A stretch of DNA of 64,000 nucleotides from the NCBI GenBank assembly GCA_963734365.1, contig CAVTGV010000004.1, positions 558,001 to 622,000 on the forward strand, given 5' to 3'. The notes beneath the pieces are model-generated. The model was not told the origin of the DNA and did no database searches. It was given only the letters and a program-made list of their open reading frames with translations. Shown here piece after piece: positions 10,273 to 21,967 of the stretch (position 1 is its first letter; every line of letters begins with the position of its first letter). The position numbers were made by a program, and so were the translations under genes. Source of the DNA: JACVRW01 sp963734365. Lineage in GTDB: Bacteria; Actinomycetota; Thermoleophilia; Solirubrobacterales; Thermoleophilaceae.

Positions 10273-11927
10273 CGTTCATCGCAGCAGACGTCAACGAGCT
10301 GGCCCTCTCGATCTTCGGGGTGGTCGTCGCGATCACCCTGGTGGTCACCTACTTCGCCTCGAAACGAGTGACGAGTGCCACAGACTTCTGGTCCGCGGGC
10401 CGCGGCCTCACGGGAGTCCAGAACGGCTTTGCCATCGCCGGCGACTACATGTCGGCGGCCAGCTTCCTCGGCATCGCCGGCCTGATCTTCCTGTTCGGCT
10501 TCGACGGCTTCCTGTACTCCGTCGGGTTCCTCGTGGCCTTCCTCACCGTGCTGTTCCTGCTCGGCGAGCGCATGCGCAACTCGGGCAAGTACACGATCGC
10601 CGACGTACTGTCGTTCCGGATGAGGCAGAAGCCGGCCCGGGCGGCGGCCGCGCTCGGCACGCTCGCCGTTTCGGGCTTCTACCTGATCGCCCAGATGGTG
10701 GGCGCCGGCGTGTTGATCCAGGCGCTGGTGGGAATCGACTTCGCGGTCTCGGTGGTGGTCACCGGCGCGTTCATGATGGTCTACATCGTCGCCGGCGGCA
10801 TGCTGGCCACGAGCTGGGTGCAGATCATCAAGGCCGTGATGCTGATGACGGCCACGATCGTGCTCTCGCTGTTCGTGCTCGGCAAGGTGGGCTGGAACCC
10901 GCTCGACCTGTTCCGCGAGGCGCGCGCCGAGTCGCCCGAGGGCCAGAAGTACCTGGAGCCCGGCCTGTTCCTGTCGAGCCCGCTCGACACGCTCTCGCTG
11001 GGCCTGGCGCTGGTGCTCGGCACGGCGGGGCTGCCGCACATCCTGATGCGCTTCTTCACCGTTCCCGACGCCAAGGCGGCACGCTCCTCGGTGATGTGGG
11101 CCGTGGTGCTGATCGGCGCCTTCTACGTGATGACGACCACGCTCGGGTTCGGCGCCAGAGCCATTCTGGGTGACGCCGCCACCGAGGCCGTCGGCACCGG
11201 TGGCAACCTCGCTGCTCCGCTGTTGGCCGAGGAGGTGGGCGGCGGCGCCGGCACCGTGGGCGGGGACCTGTTCCTGGCGATCATCGCGGCCGTGGCCTTC
11301 GCCACGATCCTGGCCGTGGTGGCCGGCCTCGTGCTCTCGGCCTCCGGCGCGGTGGCCCACGACGTGTGGTCGAACATCGTCCGCTCGGGCCAGGACTCGG
11401 AGAAGGAGGAGGTCTGGGTCGCCAAGATCGCCGCCGTGTCGATCGGCGCGATCGCGATCGCGATCGCCGTGATCGGTGGGGAGGGGCTGAACGTGTCGTT
11501 CATGGTCGGCCTGGCCTTCGCCGTAGCCGCCAGCGCCATCTTCCCGGCGCTGCTGCTGGCGCTCACCTGGCGGCGCTTCAACACCACCGGCGCCGTCACG
11601 GGCGTGCTCGTGGGCGTGATCAGCTCGATCGCGCTGGTGATCATCAGCCCGACGGTGTGGCCGGGACCCGACGGTGAAGGTGGCGCGCTCGGCTTCTACG
11701 ACCTCGCCAACCCCGGGATCGTCTCGATCCCGCTCGGGTTCATCGCCTGCTGGCTGGGCGCGATGGTCACGCGTGAGACCGTCGCCGAGCACAGCTTCGA
11801 CGAGCTGCTCGTGCGCTCGGAGACCGGCCTCGGCGCCGAGGTGGGCACCGGGCTGACGCTCACCGGGCGGCGTGCCGGCAGCACGGCGGCCGCCGCGGCC
11901 ACCGTCACGACGCTGCCGCATCCGTAG
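10269..11927 (+). CDS. actP: Sodium:solute symporter, acetate permease type
   Basis: 552 aa, about 13 TM helices, SSS family. The early region SATDFWSAGRGLTGVQNGFAIAGDY (split here only for description) and the later GTAGLPHILMRFFTVPD are typical of ActP/cation-acetate symporters. Coupling to a DUF485 gene and proximity to acetyl-CoA synthetase and isocitrate lyase support a role in acetate or short-chain acid uptake. Substrate assignment is by context and family, not direct proof. Confidence 0.85.
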   Translation: MTFIAADVNELALSIFGVVVAITLVVTYFASKRVTSATDFWSAGRGLTGVQNGFAIAGDYMSAASFLGIAGLIFLFGFDGFLYSVGFLVAFLTVLFLLGERMRNSGKYTIADVLSFRMRQKPARAAAALGTLAVSGFYLIAQMVGAGVLIQALVGIDFAVSVVVTGAFMMVYIVAGGMLATSWVQIIKAVMLMTATIVLSLFVLGKVGWNPLDLFREARAESPEGQKYLEPGLFLSSPLDTLSLGLALVLGTAGLPHILMRFFTVPDAKAARSSVMWAVVLIGAFYVMTTTLGFGARAILGDAATEAVGTGGNLAAPLLAEEVGGGAGTVGGDLFLAIIAAVAFATILAVVAGLVLSASGAVAHDVWSNIVRSGQDSEKEEVWVAKIAAVSIGAIAIAIAVIGGEGLNVSFMVGLAFAVAASAIFPALLLALTWRRFNTTGAVTGVLVGVISSIALVIISPTVWPGPDGEGGALGFYDLANPGIVSIPLGFIACWLGAMVTRETVAEHSFDELLVRSETGLGAEVGTGLTLTGRRAGSTAAAAATVTTLPHP

Positions 11928-11937
11928 ATCGAAGGCG

Positions 11938-11969
11938 GGCGGAGGGACGGCGCGAGCCGTCCCTCCGCC
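11938..11969 (+). terminator. Strong hairpin terminator after actP
   Basis: A perfect 14-bp stem, GGCGGAGGGACGGC against GCCGTCCCTCCGCC, closed by a GCGA tetraloop, 11 nt past the actP stop. There is no T tract, which is common for hairpin terminators in high-GC actinobacteria. It separates actP from the broken amidotransferase gene. Confidence 0.75.
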
Positions 11970-11993
11970 ACCGCCCAGGTACGGTGTCGAGCA

Positions 11994-12488
11994 GTGACTT
12001 CCCTGCTCGCTCTGCAGCACATCGCCTGTGAGCCGCCGGCCGCCTTCGAGGACGAGCTGAGGGCACCGGGCGAGGAGGCCGAGGTGGGGCTGCTCGCGGT
12101 GGAGCTGAGCGACGCCGCGGCGGCCGACCCCGTCTTCGGCCACATGCCGCGCAGCTTTCCCACTCTGCAGTGGCACGGCGACACCTTCGATCTACCGGAA
12201 GGGAGCTCGCTGCTCGCCGGATCGCCCGCCTACCCGCGGCAGGCCTTCGTATACAAGCGCGCCTACGGCCTGCAGTTCCACCTCGAGGTGTCACCGGAGC
12301 TGGCCGCCGAGTGGGGCAGCGTGCCGGCCTACGCGGCGAGTCTCGAGCGGACGCTAGGCGAGGGCTCCCTGCCGGGCTTCCTGGCCGAGGTCGAGGCCAA
12401 CGCGGACGTGACGCTGCCGCTGGCACGGCGGCTGTTCGCGCGCTGGCTCGAGCGGGTGGTCGGTGTGCCCGAGACGGCACTTGGGTAG
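11994..12488 (+). pseudogene. Class I glutamine amidotransferase-like protein with an internal deletion
   Basis: 164 aa. The N-terminus (LALQHIACEPPAAFEDELR) and the C-terminal half (TLQWHGDTFDLPEG, then YGLQFHLEVSPEL with the catalytic His) match GMP-synthase-like GATase1 proteins, usually about 230 aa. The middle part is missing: residue about 24 jumps directly from the first helix into EEAEVGLLAVELSDAAAADP, so the MGGPMS segment and the Cys nucleophile elbow (GxCLG) are absent. The frame is kept, so a stable but catalytically dead protein is possible; a decayed gene is more likely. GTG 11994 is the start. Confidence 0.7.
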
Positions 12489-12520
12489 GACTTTGAGAGT
12501 CCGCAAACCGAGGAGGAGAG

Positions 12521-14502
<1,982 letters not shown>

Positions 14503-14506
<4 letters not shown>

Positions 14507-15480
14507 AGCTCCTCGTCACCGGCAGCTCGGGCCACCTCGGAGAGGGGCTCGTTCGCGTCCTCGGCTCCGAGGGGCATGAGGTCGTGGGCGTCGACATCCT
14601 CGAGTCGCCTTACACGAGCGTGGTCGGCTCGATCGCCGATCGCGACCTCGTGCGCGGTTTGATGCGCGGGGTGGACGCGGTGCTGCACGCCGCGACGCTG
14701 CACAAGCCCCACGTGGGCTCCCACCGCCGGCAGGACTTCGTGGACACGAACATCACCGGCACGCTCAACCTGCTGGAGGAGGCCGTGGCGGCCGGCGTCG
14801 GCAGCTTCGTGTTCACCAGCACCACGAGCGCATTCGGGCGAGCGCTCACGCCGCCGGAAGGCGCACCCGCCGCGTGGATCACCGAGGACGTGGCTCCGGT
14901 GCCGCGAAACATCTACGGCACCACGAAGACGGCGGCGGAGGACCTGTGTGAGCTGGTGCAGCGCGACCACGGCCTGCCCTGTCTGATCCTGCGCACCTCG
15001 CGCTTCTTCCCCGAGGCCGACGACCGCGACGAGGTCCGCGCCGCCTACGACGACGCCAACATCAAGGTCAACGAGCTTCTCTACCGGCGAGTGGACCTCG
15101 AGGACGTGGTGGACGCTCACCGGCTGGCACTGGAACGCGCGCCGGCAATCGGCTTCGGGCGCTACATCGTGAGCGCCACCACGCCGTTTGGGCCGAGCGA
15201 CCTGGCCGAGCTGCGCGCGGATGCCCCGGCTGTGGTGCGACGTCTCTTCCCCGACTGCGAGGCGATCTACGCCGAGCGCGGCTGGAAGCTGTTTCCGACC
15301 CTCGAGCGCGTCTACGCCAACGAACGCGCTCGGAGTGAGCTGGGCTGGTCGCCGCGCTGGGACTTCCGCCACGCGCTCGATCGCGTGCGAGCGGGGGAGG
15401 AGGCCCGCAGCGAGCTGGCGCGGGCCGTGGGGGCGAAGGGCTACCACGCCACCTCCACGGGGCCCTACACGGTGCGCTGA
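14503..15480 (+). CDS. NAD-dependent epimerase/dehydratase with a probable CTG start
   Basis: About 325 aa, extended short-chain dehydrogenase fold. The dinucleotide-binding motif LLVTGSSGHLGEGLV is only included if translation begins at CTG 14503, which overlaps the acsA stop as CTGA; the first conventional start, GTG 14584, would delete this motif. Later landmarks are the catalytic YxxxK (YGTTKTAAED) and a C-terminal substrate region. It probably acts on a nucleotide sugar or similar. The next gene encodes a related enzyme. Confidence 0.72.
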
Positions 15481-15502
15481 CCCGACGGCTTAGGATCCGG
15501 CC

Positions 15503-16519
15503 ATGCGCTACTTCATCACCGGTGGCTCCGGCTACATAGGCAGTCGTCTCGTGGATCTCCTGTCGCGTCGCGACGACACCGAGCGGATCGTGATCGCCGA
15601 CCTCGCGCCGCCGCGCGGCTACAAGCCGAAGACGGCGTTCGAGCGCCTCGACGTGCGCGACCGGGACGCGGTGCGCTCGGCGCTCGAGCGCGCCAAGCCC
15701 GACGTGCTCGTGCACCTCGCGTTCATCCTCAACCCCGCGCACGACGAGCACCTGATGTACGACGTGGACGTGAACGGAACGCACAACGTGCTGGAGGCGG
15801 CGGCCTCGGCCGGGACCCCGCATGTGCTCGTGACCAGCTCGGCAGTGGCCTACGGCGCCTTTCCCGACAACCCGGTGCCGCTGACCGAGGAAGATCCGGT
15901 GCGCGGAGTACCCGGCTTCTCCTACGCGCGCGACAAGACCGAGTCCGACCGCATCTGCCAGCTCTGGGCCGCGGCCTGGCCGGACCGCACGATGACGATC
16001 GTGCGCCCGTCGATCGTCTTCGGCCCGAGCGTGGACAACTACCTCGTGCGCCTCTGGACCAAGCAGCCCTTCGCGGTGGACGTGGGCAACCTGGACGAGC
16101 GCATCCAGTTCGCGCACGAGGACGACGTGGTGGAGGCGATCACGGGCCTGCTGCTGGGCCGCCACGGAGGAGCATTCAACGTCGCGGGCGACGGTCACAT
16201 GACCCTGCGCGAGTGTGCCGAGCTGCTGGAGACGCCGATTCGCAGGATGCCGCTACGGGCCTATCGAGGCCTGGCCAGGACCATGTGGGCGGCCCGGCTG
16301 TCCGAGGCGCCCCCCGGGCAGATCGAGTTTGCGCTGCATCCGTGGGTGGTGTCGACGGACAAGCTGAAGCGGACCACCGGCTGGCAGCCGAGGCACACGA
16401 GCCGCGAGACGTTCGAGATCACCATGCGGGCGCACGGAAAGCTGCCGCCCGAAGGGCCTCCGGCGTCAGCGAACGGCGCGGGTGGGCTCTCGGCCGAGAC
16501 GAGATCGAGCGTCGCCTAG
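15503..16519 (+). CDS. NAD-dependent epimerase/dehydratase (extended SDR)
   Basis: 338 aa. N-terminal Rossmann motif ITGGSGYIGSRLVDLL, conserved DVNGTHNVLEAA, Ser region VTSSAVAYG and the YARDKTESD variant of the YxxxK catalytic pair. Likely an NAD(P)-dependent nucleotide-sugar epimerase or reductase. It follows the previous epimerase by 22 nt, so the two are probably one transcription unit with acsA or from an internal promoter. Confidence 0.8.
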   Translation: MRYFITGGSGYIGSRLVDLLSRRDDTERIVIADLAPPRGYKPKTAFERLDVRDRDAVRSALERAKPDVLVHLAFILNPAHDEHLMYDVDVNGTHNVLEAAASAGTPHVLVTSSAVAYGAFPDNPVPLTEEDPVRGVPGFSYARDKTESDRICQLWAAAWPDRTMTIVRPSIVFGPSVDNYLVRLWTKQPFAVDVGNLDERIQFAHEDDVVEAITGLLLGRHGGAFNVAGDGHMTLRECAELLETPIRRMPLRAYRGLARTMWAARLSEAPPGQIEFALHPWVVSTDKLKRTTGWQPRHTSRETFEITMRAHGKLPPEGPPASANGAGGLSAETRSSVA

Positions 16520-16538
16520 CGCAGGACTGCGCGCGGAC

Positions 16539-16706
16539 TCAGTCGGTGCCGTGCGCGCCGGGAGCGTCCGAGTGCTCGTCCGTGTCGCCGAGCGGCGTGT
16601 CGCCAGAGCCGCTGGCCTCGTCCGGGACCTTCTCGGAGAGCTCCTCAGCCTCGGGAGGCTCGGCGGTCTCGGGCGTGTCGTCGTCATGTCTGGGGTCATG
16701 CTCCAT
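16539..16706 (-). CDS. Small acidic protein (55 aa), conserved-looking hypothetical
   Basis: Very acidic and probably disordered (PEAEELSEKVPDEASGSGDT, then DTDEHSDAPGAH). It has no hydrophobic segment and no Cys. The composition and ordered acidic repeats look selected rather than like an antisense shadow, and I recall similar short acidic proteins in related actinobacteria. ATG 16706 is preferred; ATG 16757 would add 17 basic residues. Function unknown. Confidence 0.45.
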   Translation of the reverse strand: MEHDPRHDDDTPETAEPPEAEELSEKVPDEASGSGDTPLGDTDEHSDAPGAHGTD

Positions 16707-16836
16707 GCCGCTCTCGTACCCCGCCGGGGTGTGCCTCACGCTGCGCTGACGCGCCATTGTGGGCCGACGCTTGACAGCCCGAAGCGCCCGCGAGATAGTC
16801 GACAGCGGTCGACGGCATGGAGGCGGGCGACCGCCC

Positions 16837-19381
16837 ATGCCGACCCGTTCCCTCAACTCCCACGGTAAGACCGCTCGTCGAGCGGCGGCTGCCTTTGCGC
16901 TGATCGTGGCGCTGGTGATCAGCGGCTGCGCGGTCACCGAGCAGCCCACCGACGTCGGCGACACCGCCGCCACGCTCACCGCTCTGATCGCACCGGGCGG
17001 GAAGCCGACGTCCTACTGGTTTCGGTACGGCACCACCACGTCGTACGGCACCACCACCGCACGTCGCGACGCCGGGTCCGGCACGGCGGGCAAGCGCGTA
17101 AACGAGCGCATTACGGGGCTCAGCCCGGACACGCTCTACCACTACCAGGCGTGCTACTCGAACGAGACGGGCACGGGTTGCGGCGGCGACGTGACGTTTC
17201 CGCACCGGCTCCCCTGGAATGCTCCCCGGCTTCCAGGAGACCACGGCCTTCAGCGGCCTCGTGAACCCCACGGCGCTCAGCTTCTCGCCCGACGGGCGCG
17301 TGTTCGTGGCCGAGAAGAGTGGTCTCATCAAGGTCTTCGACGGGTTCGGGGACACCACCGCCACGACCTTCGCCGACCTGCGCACCCAGGTGCACAACTT
17401 CTGGGACCGCGGCCTGCTCGGGCTGGCCCTCGACCCGGACTTCCCGGCCAAGCCCTTCGTCTATGTGGCGTACACCCACGACGCGGCGATCGGCGGGACC
17501 GCGCCGCGCTGGGGGACGCCGGGCGCGACTGCAGACGGCTGTCCGAATCCACCCGGGGCGACGCAGAACGGATGCGTGGTCAGCGGCCGCGTGTCCCGGC
17601 TCCAGGCCGACGGCAACCAGGCGGTGGGCGACGAACAGGTGCTCATCGAGGACTGGTGCCAGCAGTTCCCGAGCCACTCGGTCGGGGACCTCAGGTTCGG
17701 CGCGGACGGCGCGCTGTACGTGAGCGGCGGGGACGGGGCGAGCTTCAACTACGCCGACTACGGGCAGACCGGCAACCCCTGTGGAGATCCACCGGCGGGG
17801 CCGGGCGCCACCCAGTCGCCGCCTGACGCGGAGGGCGGTGCCCTGCGCAGCCAGGACCTGCGCACCACCAGCGACCCGACGGGCCTGAGCGGCTCGATCC
17901 TGCGCGTCGATCCCGAGACCGGGGACGCCCTGCCGACCAACCCGCTCGCGGGGCGCGACGACCCCGACGCCCGGCGCATCATCGCCTACGGGCTGCGCAA
18001 TCCCTTCCGGTTCACGATCCGTCCGGGCACCAGCGAGCCCTGGGTCGGCGACGTCGGCTGGAACAACTGGGAGGAGATCGACCGCGTGGCCAATCCCTCC
18101 GACGCCACGCTGGAGAACTTCGGCTGGCCCTGCTACGAGGGAGGCTGGCGCCAAGGGGGGTACGACAACGCGGACCTCAACCTCTGCGAGAGCCTGTACC
18201 CGAGCGGGGCTGTGACCTCGCCTCACTACACCTATGACCACATCGCGAAGGTCTTCCCCGACGAGACCTGCCCGACCGGCAGCTCGTCGATCTCGGGCCT
18301 CGCCTTCAACCCGCCGGGCAGCACGCTTCCCGCCGCGTACGACGGCGCGCTGTTCTTCGCCGACTACTCGCGCAACTGCATCTGGGTCCAGCGCCGCGAC
18401 GGCGGCACGCTGCCGGCCGGCACTCCCAGGACCTTCCGGGCCGGAGCCGCGGGGCCGGTCGACCTCGAGATGGGCCCGGGCAACGACCTGTTCTACCCGG
18501 AGCTGAACGGCGGCCGTATCCGGCGCATCCACTACACCGCGGGCAACCAGGCGCCGCGGGCGGTGGCCGACGCCAGCGTCACCAGCGGCGACACGCCGCT
18601 CGACGTGACCTTCGACGGCAGCGGATCGAGCGACCCCGATCCCGGCAGCTCGCTCACGTACGCGTGGGACCTCGACGGCGACGGCGAGTACGACGACGGT
18701 TCGGGGCCCCAGGCGTCGTTCACCTACACCGAGGCCGGCAGCTACCCGGCGTCCCTTCGCGTGACCGACGGCCAGGGCGCCACGGCCACCGACACGGTCG
18801 CGATCACCGCGGGCAACACGCCGCCCACGGCGACGATCGCGTCACCCACTGCGGGCTTCACGTGGGAGGCCAACGCGCCGATCGGCTTCGAGGGCGGCGC
18901 CGTGGACCCGCAGGACGGCGAGCTGCCGGCCAGCGCACTGAGCTGGTCGGTGGTGCTGTTCCACTGCCCCGCCAACTGCCACACCCACACGGTTCAGGGC
19001 TTCCCCGGCGTATCCCAGGGCTCGTTCGAGGGGCCCGACCACGAGTACCCGTCGTACCTCGAGCTGCGCCTCACGGCCACCGACAGCGGCGGCCTCACCG
19101 ACACGCGCTCGGTCCGCCTCGACCCCAAGACCGTCGAGTTGAGCTTCCGAACGCAGCCGAGCGGCCTCAACCTGACGGTCGGTGGCGCCACTTCCACCGC
19201 GCCGTTCACACGCACGGTGATCCAGGGATCGGTGAACACGCTCAGCGCGCCCACGCCGCAGACCCTCGCTTCGGCCACCTACGACTTCGGCGCCTGGTCG
19301 GACGGCGGGGCGCGCACGCACTCGATCACGGCGAACGCGCCGGCCTCGTTCGAGGCCACCTACGCGCCGCGTCAGCCCTGA
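16837..19381 (+). pseudogene. PQQ-type sugar dehydrogenase lipoprotein with PKD domain, split by one frameshift
   Basis: The first frame (16837 to about 17197) encodes a lipoprotein signal (ALIVALVISGC) and a fibronectin-like domain (YWFRYGTTTSYGTTT, LSPDTLYHYQ). The second frame (to 19381) encodes a glucose/sorbosone dehydrogenase beta-propeller (FSPDGRVFVAEKSG, GLLGLALDPDF, YGLRNPFRF, GDVGWNNWEEID), then a PKD domain (VTFDGSGSSDPD, WDLDGDGEYDDG) and Ig-like C-terminal modules. Deleting one T of the TTT at 17197-17199 joins both frames through VTFRTGSPGMLPGF, giving about 847 aa. The rest is intact, so the gene is freshly broken or the base is an error. The product would be an exported lipid-anchored sugar oxidoreductase. 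Confidence 0.75.
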
Positions 19382-19391
19382 CAGCGCGCCC

Positions 19392-20972
19392 TTGAAGCGC
19401 CTGGTCGTGCACTGGCTCGAGTACGCGACCCTGTGGACACTTGGGCTCTGCCTCCCGGTTTTTCAGGATCTCGATCACAGCCCGGACTATCTCGTCGCAG
19501 GCCAGGCCGGCTTCCCCGACCTGGTGCTCGTCACCGGCGCGCTCGTCCTGATACCGCCCACCGTGGCCGTCGCGGTCGAGGCGATCGCCCAGCGGGTCGC
19601 CGAGCGTGCGGGTCGGGTCACCCATCTCATCCTGATCGGCCTGTTCGTGGCCATCGGGGCGCTGCAGGCGTTCAAGCATGAGTTCGACCCTGAGGGCTGG
19701 GCGATCGCGGTGGGTGCCGTCCTGATCGGGGCGCTCTTCGCCTATCTGTACTCCCGCGGACCGTTCCTACGCCTCGTGCTGGCGGTCCTCTCGCCCGCCA
19801 CTCTGCTGGTGCTCGTCTGGTTCCTCGGGCTGTCGACCGCCGCATCGCGCGCGTGGGGACCCGATTACCCGAAGGTCGCGGAGACCAGGGCCAATGGCAC
19901 GCCGGTGGTGCTGGTGATCTTCGACGAGTTCTCCGGTGTCTCGCTACTGAACGAGCGCGAGCAGATCAGCCCTCGCTACCCCGGCTTCCGTCGCCTGGCA
20001 CGCGAGGCGACCTGGTATCGCAACGCGACGACGGTGGCTGACCAGACGAACTTCGCCGTGCCGGCGCTCCTCACCGGCAAGCTGGAGAAGCGAAAGGAGA
20101 GCCGGAAGCTACCGGCTGCCTCTGCCTATCCCCGGAATCTGTTCTCCCTGCTGCGCGGGCAATACCGCACGAACGTGCACGAGGCGGTCACGGACCTCTG
20201 CGGGTTCTGTCGAGACCGCAGCCTGCCGAGCCGGGCCAGCGTTCTCGCCGACGGCTACTGGGAGCTGATCCGACCGCGGCTGGAGCCGGGGGAGAGTCCG
20301 AAGGCCACGTTGGGGCTTCCACCCCAGTCGCTCGAGCACCGGGATAGGACGTGGCGTGACTGGGAGGCCGGAATCCGCGGGGGCGCGACGCTCAACGTGC
20401 TGCACATCGAGCTTCCCCACGTGCCTTGGGTGTACGGCGCCGATGGCCGTCAGGTCTCCAACCAACTGGGCGCCCCTGGCCTCTTTCACGACACCTGGGT
20501 CGGCACGCCGGCGGACGTCGCAGGCAACTACCGCCGCTACCTCGACCAGGTGGCCTACATGGACACGCTCGTGGGGCGGCTACGCAACCGGCTGGATCCG
20601 ATTTGGGATGACGCGCTCGTGGTGGTCGTCGCCGACCACGGGGTGGCCTTTGAGGCGAAAGGGAACCGTCGGCTCGTCAACGACGCCAATCTGCCGGAGG
20701 TCGCCTCGGTGCCCTTGTTCGTGAAGGCACCGCGCCAGCGGCGTGGCCGTACCTCCGACGAACCGGCGCGGATCACCGATGTCTTCCCCACGATCGGCGA
20801 CTGGCTCGGCACCGGCTGGAAGGGACAAGGCCAATCGCTGCGACGGCCAGTCCGCCGAAAGGAAGTGGCCGTCTATTCGCTCCCTGGCTGGACCATCAGC
20901 GCCAAGCTGCGGGAGTTCGAACGCCGTCGGGCGCGTGCGATCCAGCGTCTCGCTGCTCAGGCCGCGAGCTAA
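19392..20972 (+). CDS. Membrane sulfatase/phosphotransferase-family protein
   Basis: 526 aa. Four or five TM helices fill residues 1-155. An extracytoplasmic alkaline-phosphatase-superfamily domain follows: metal site VIFDEFSG, nucleophile region TVADQTNFAVPALLTG, and VVVADHGVAFE near 415 with metal-binding Asp-His. This architecture resembles LtaS or phosphoethanolamine-transferase enzymes acting on envelope glycans or lipids. The start is TTG 19392, 8 nt after the preceding stop. Substrate unknown. Confidence 0.78.
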   Translation: MKRLVVHWLEYATLWTLGLCLPVFQDLDHSPDYLVAGQAGFPDLVLVTGALVLIPPTVAVAVEAIAQRVAERAGRVTHLILIGLFVAIGALQAFKHEFDPEGWAIAVGAVLIGALFAYLYSRGPFLRLVLAVLSPATLLVLVWFLGLSTAASRAWGPDYPKVAETRANGTPVVLVIFDEFSGVSLLNEREQISPRYPGFRRLAREATWYRNATTVADQTNFAVPALLTGKLEKRKESRKLPAASAYPRNLFSLLRGQYRTNVHEAVTDLCGFCRDRSLPSRASVLADGYWELIRPRLEPGESPKATLGLPPQSLEHRDRTWRDWEAGIRGGATLNVLHIELPHVPWVYGADGRQVSNQLGAPGLFHDTWVGTPADVAGNYRRYLDQVAYMDTLVGRLRNRLDPIWDDALVVVVADHGVAFEAKGNRRLVNDANLPEVASVPLFVKAPRQRRGRTSDEPARITDVFPTIGDWLGTGWKGQGQSLRRPVRRKEVAVYSLPGWTISAKLREFERRRARAIQRLAAQAAS

Positions 20973-21003
20973 CTGCGGTGACCTGCGGCGGGTCGGGCGC
21001 GGC

Positions 21004-21009
21004 TATAAT
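21004..21009 (+). promoter_or_regulatory. Consensus -10 box of the tRNA-Val gene
   Basis: A perfect TATAAT lies 12 nt before the mature tRNA-Val 5' end in an otherwise GC-rich stretch. A clear -35 hexamer is not evident at the standard spacing. Confidence 0.65.
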
Positions 21010-21021
21010 CCGCCCGCTCCC

Positions 21022-21094
21022 GGGCCGTTAGCTCAGCTGGGAGAGCGCCGGCTCGACAAGCCGGAGGTCACTGGTTCGAGCCCAGTACGGCCCA
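21022..21094 (+). tRNA. tRNA-Val (anticodon GAC)
   Basis: Acceptor GGGCCGT pairs with ACGGCCC, discriminator A; D arm GCTC/GAGC; anticodon stem CCGGC/GCCGG with loop TCGACAA, anticodon GAC; T arm ACTGG-TTCGAGC-CCAGT. Its 3' end is duplicated at 29771, making it the probable attachment site of the downstream island. Confidence 0.95.
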
Positions 21095-21097
21095 TAG
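21082..21097 (+). repeat. attL-like direct repeat within tRNA-Val 3' end
   Basis: 16-nt word CCAGTACGGCCCATAG covering the 3' T stem and acceptor strand of tRNA-Val. An identical copy is at 29771-29786. The insertion leaves the tRNA intact. Confidence 0.7.
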
Positions 21098-21259
21098 CCC
21101 TTTCGCAGCGAATGCGGGCGCATACCCGCGTACACCACGCCACGGTGATCCGTTTTTGCGCTCATTCGCCTCGTTGCGCCCGGGTCTCCGACGCAGTTCC
21201 GACACGCGACGGCAATTTGCGTCGGGGAACCGTGACATACGCCGCGCGATGCTCTAGGC

Positions 21260-21460
21260 ATGAGCACGTACGCGACTACGCGCGACGGCGCAAGGTTGCG
21301 GACGCCGGCTGACGCGGCGCGGCTGGCACAGGTTTCCCTAGACACGATCTACCGCGCCGTCGAGAGCGGGGAGCTGCGCGCCTTCCATGCGGGCGGGCGG
21401 CTGTTGCGTGTCGATCCGCTCGACTTCCGGCTCCGGCTCGAGCGTGTGTCCCATGGCTGA
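21260..21460 (+). CDS. Excisionase-like MerR-type HTH DNA-binding protein
   Basis: 66 aa. The sequence RLRTPADAARLAQVSLDTIY followed by RAVESGELRAFHAGGRLLRV is the compact winged HTH of Xis/MerR-type DNA-binding proteins (helix DAARLAQVS, recognition helix LDTIYRAVESG, wing). It is the first gene after the attL-like site, where excisionases are usually found. It overlaps the next gene by 8 nt. A plasmid or phage control protein is the alternative. Confidence 0.7.
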   Translation: MSTYATTRDGARLRTPADAARLAQVSLDTIYRAVESGELRAFHAGGRLLRVDPLDFRLRLERVSHG

Positions 21461-21590
21461 CGCGCCCGACCCGCGGCAGCGGCTCGCCGGTTACGCGCCC
21501 GCGTTGTGGCTCCCGGGCAGACAGCACTTCCTGGCGGGCGGCGGGGACCGCGTGGTCACGCTCGAGCAGGCGCTCGCGGAGACAATATGA
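21453..21590 (+). CDS. 45-aa hypothetical protein of the island cassette
   Basis: Starts at ATG 21453 inside the end of the HTH gene and ends overlapping the next ATG (ATGA). The ending GGGDRVVTLEQALAETI resembles the segment GGDYALSLNDAIARL of the next protein, so the two may be related. The WLPGRQHF segment is aromatic. No function is recognised; the double overlap is the evidence for translation. Confidence 0.5.
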   Translation: MADAPDPRQRLAGYAPALWLPGRQHFLAGGGDRVVTLEQALAETI

Positions 21591-21967
21591 CCACCTCCCA
21601 AGAAAGCCCGGAAGGCCGGCTCTATGCCGCCGGGTTTACCCGCCGGCTCGAGTATTGGGTGCCGCCCGGCGGCGACTACGCGCTGAGTCTGAACGACGCA
21701 ATCGCCAGGCTGGACAGCGGCGATGTCGAGGCGCACAGCACGATAGTGCTGCCCGACACCGGCGTCCGTGCGCTGCCCGACGAGCTGGTGGACGGGGTCT
21801 GCCCGTCGCTCGTCGACGGGCAACCAGAGCCGCCGCCTTGGCTGGTGGCGCAGGCCGACGTGATCGCCCGGGTGACCGCCGAGAAGCTGAGGCCGCTGAT
21901 CCGCGCCGAGGTCCGCGCGGCACTCAGGGCCGAGGCCCGGAAGCAGGCACGGGAGGCCGCGCCGTGA
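21587..21967 (+). CDS. 126-aa hypothetical protein of the island cassette
   Basis: The N-terminal half has a WVPPGGDYALSLNDAIARLD segment similar to the preceding small protein; the C-terminal half is a long charged helix (VIARVTAEKLRPLIRAEVRA) with coiled-coil character. It overlaps both neighbours by 4 nt. Small proteins of this kind occur in actinobacterial phages and integrative elements; no specific role can be given. Confidence 0.55.
   Translation: MTTSQESPEGRLYAAGFTRRLEYWVPPGGDYALSLNDAIARLDSGDVEAHSTIVLPDTGVRALPDELVDGVCPSLVDGQPEPPPWLVAQADVIARVTAEKLRPLIRAEVRAALRAEARKQAREAAP

Noticed and set aside
10071..12176. 700-codon reverse open frame opposite actP
   Set aside because: His/Arg/Gly/Asp-rich low-complexity translation, no domain, fully antisense to DUF485-actP genes.
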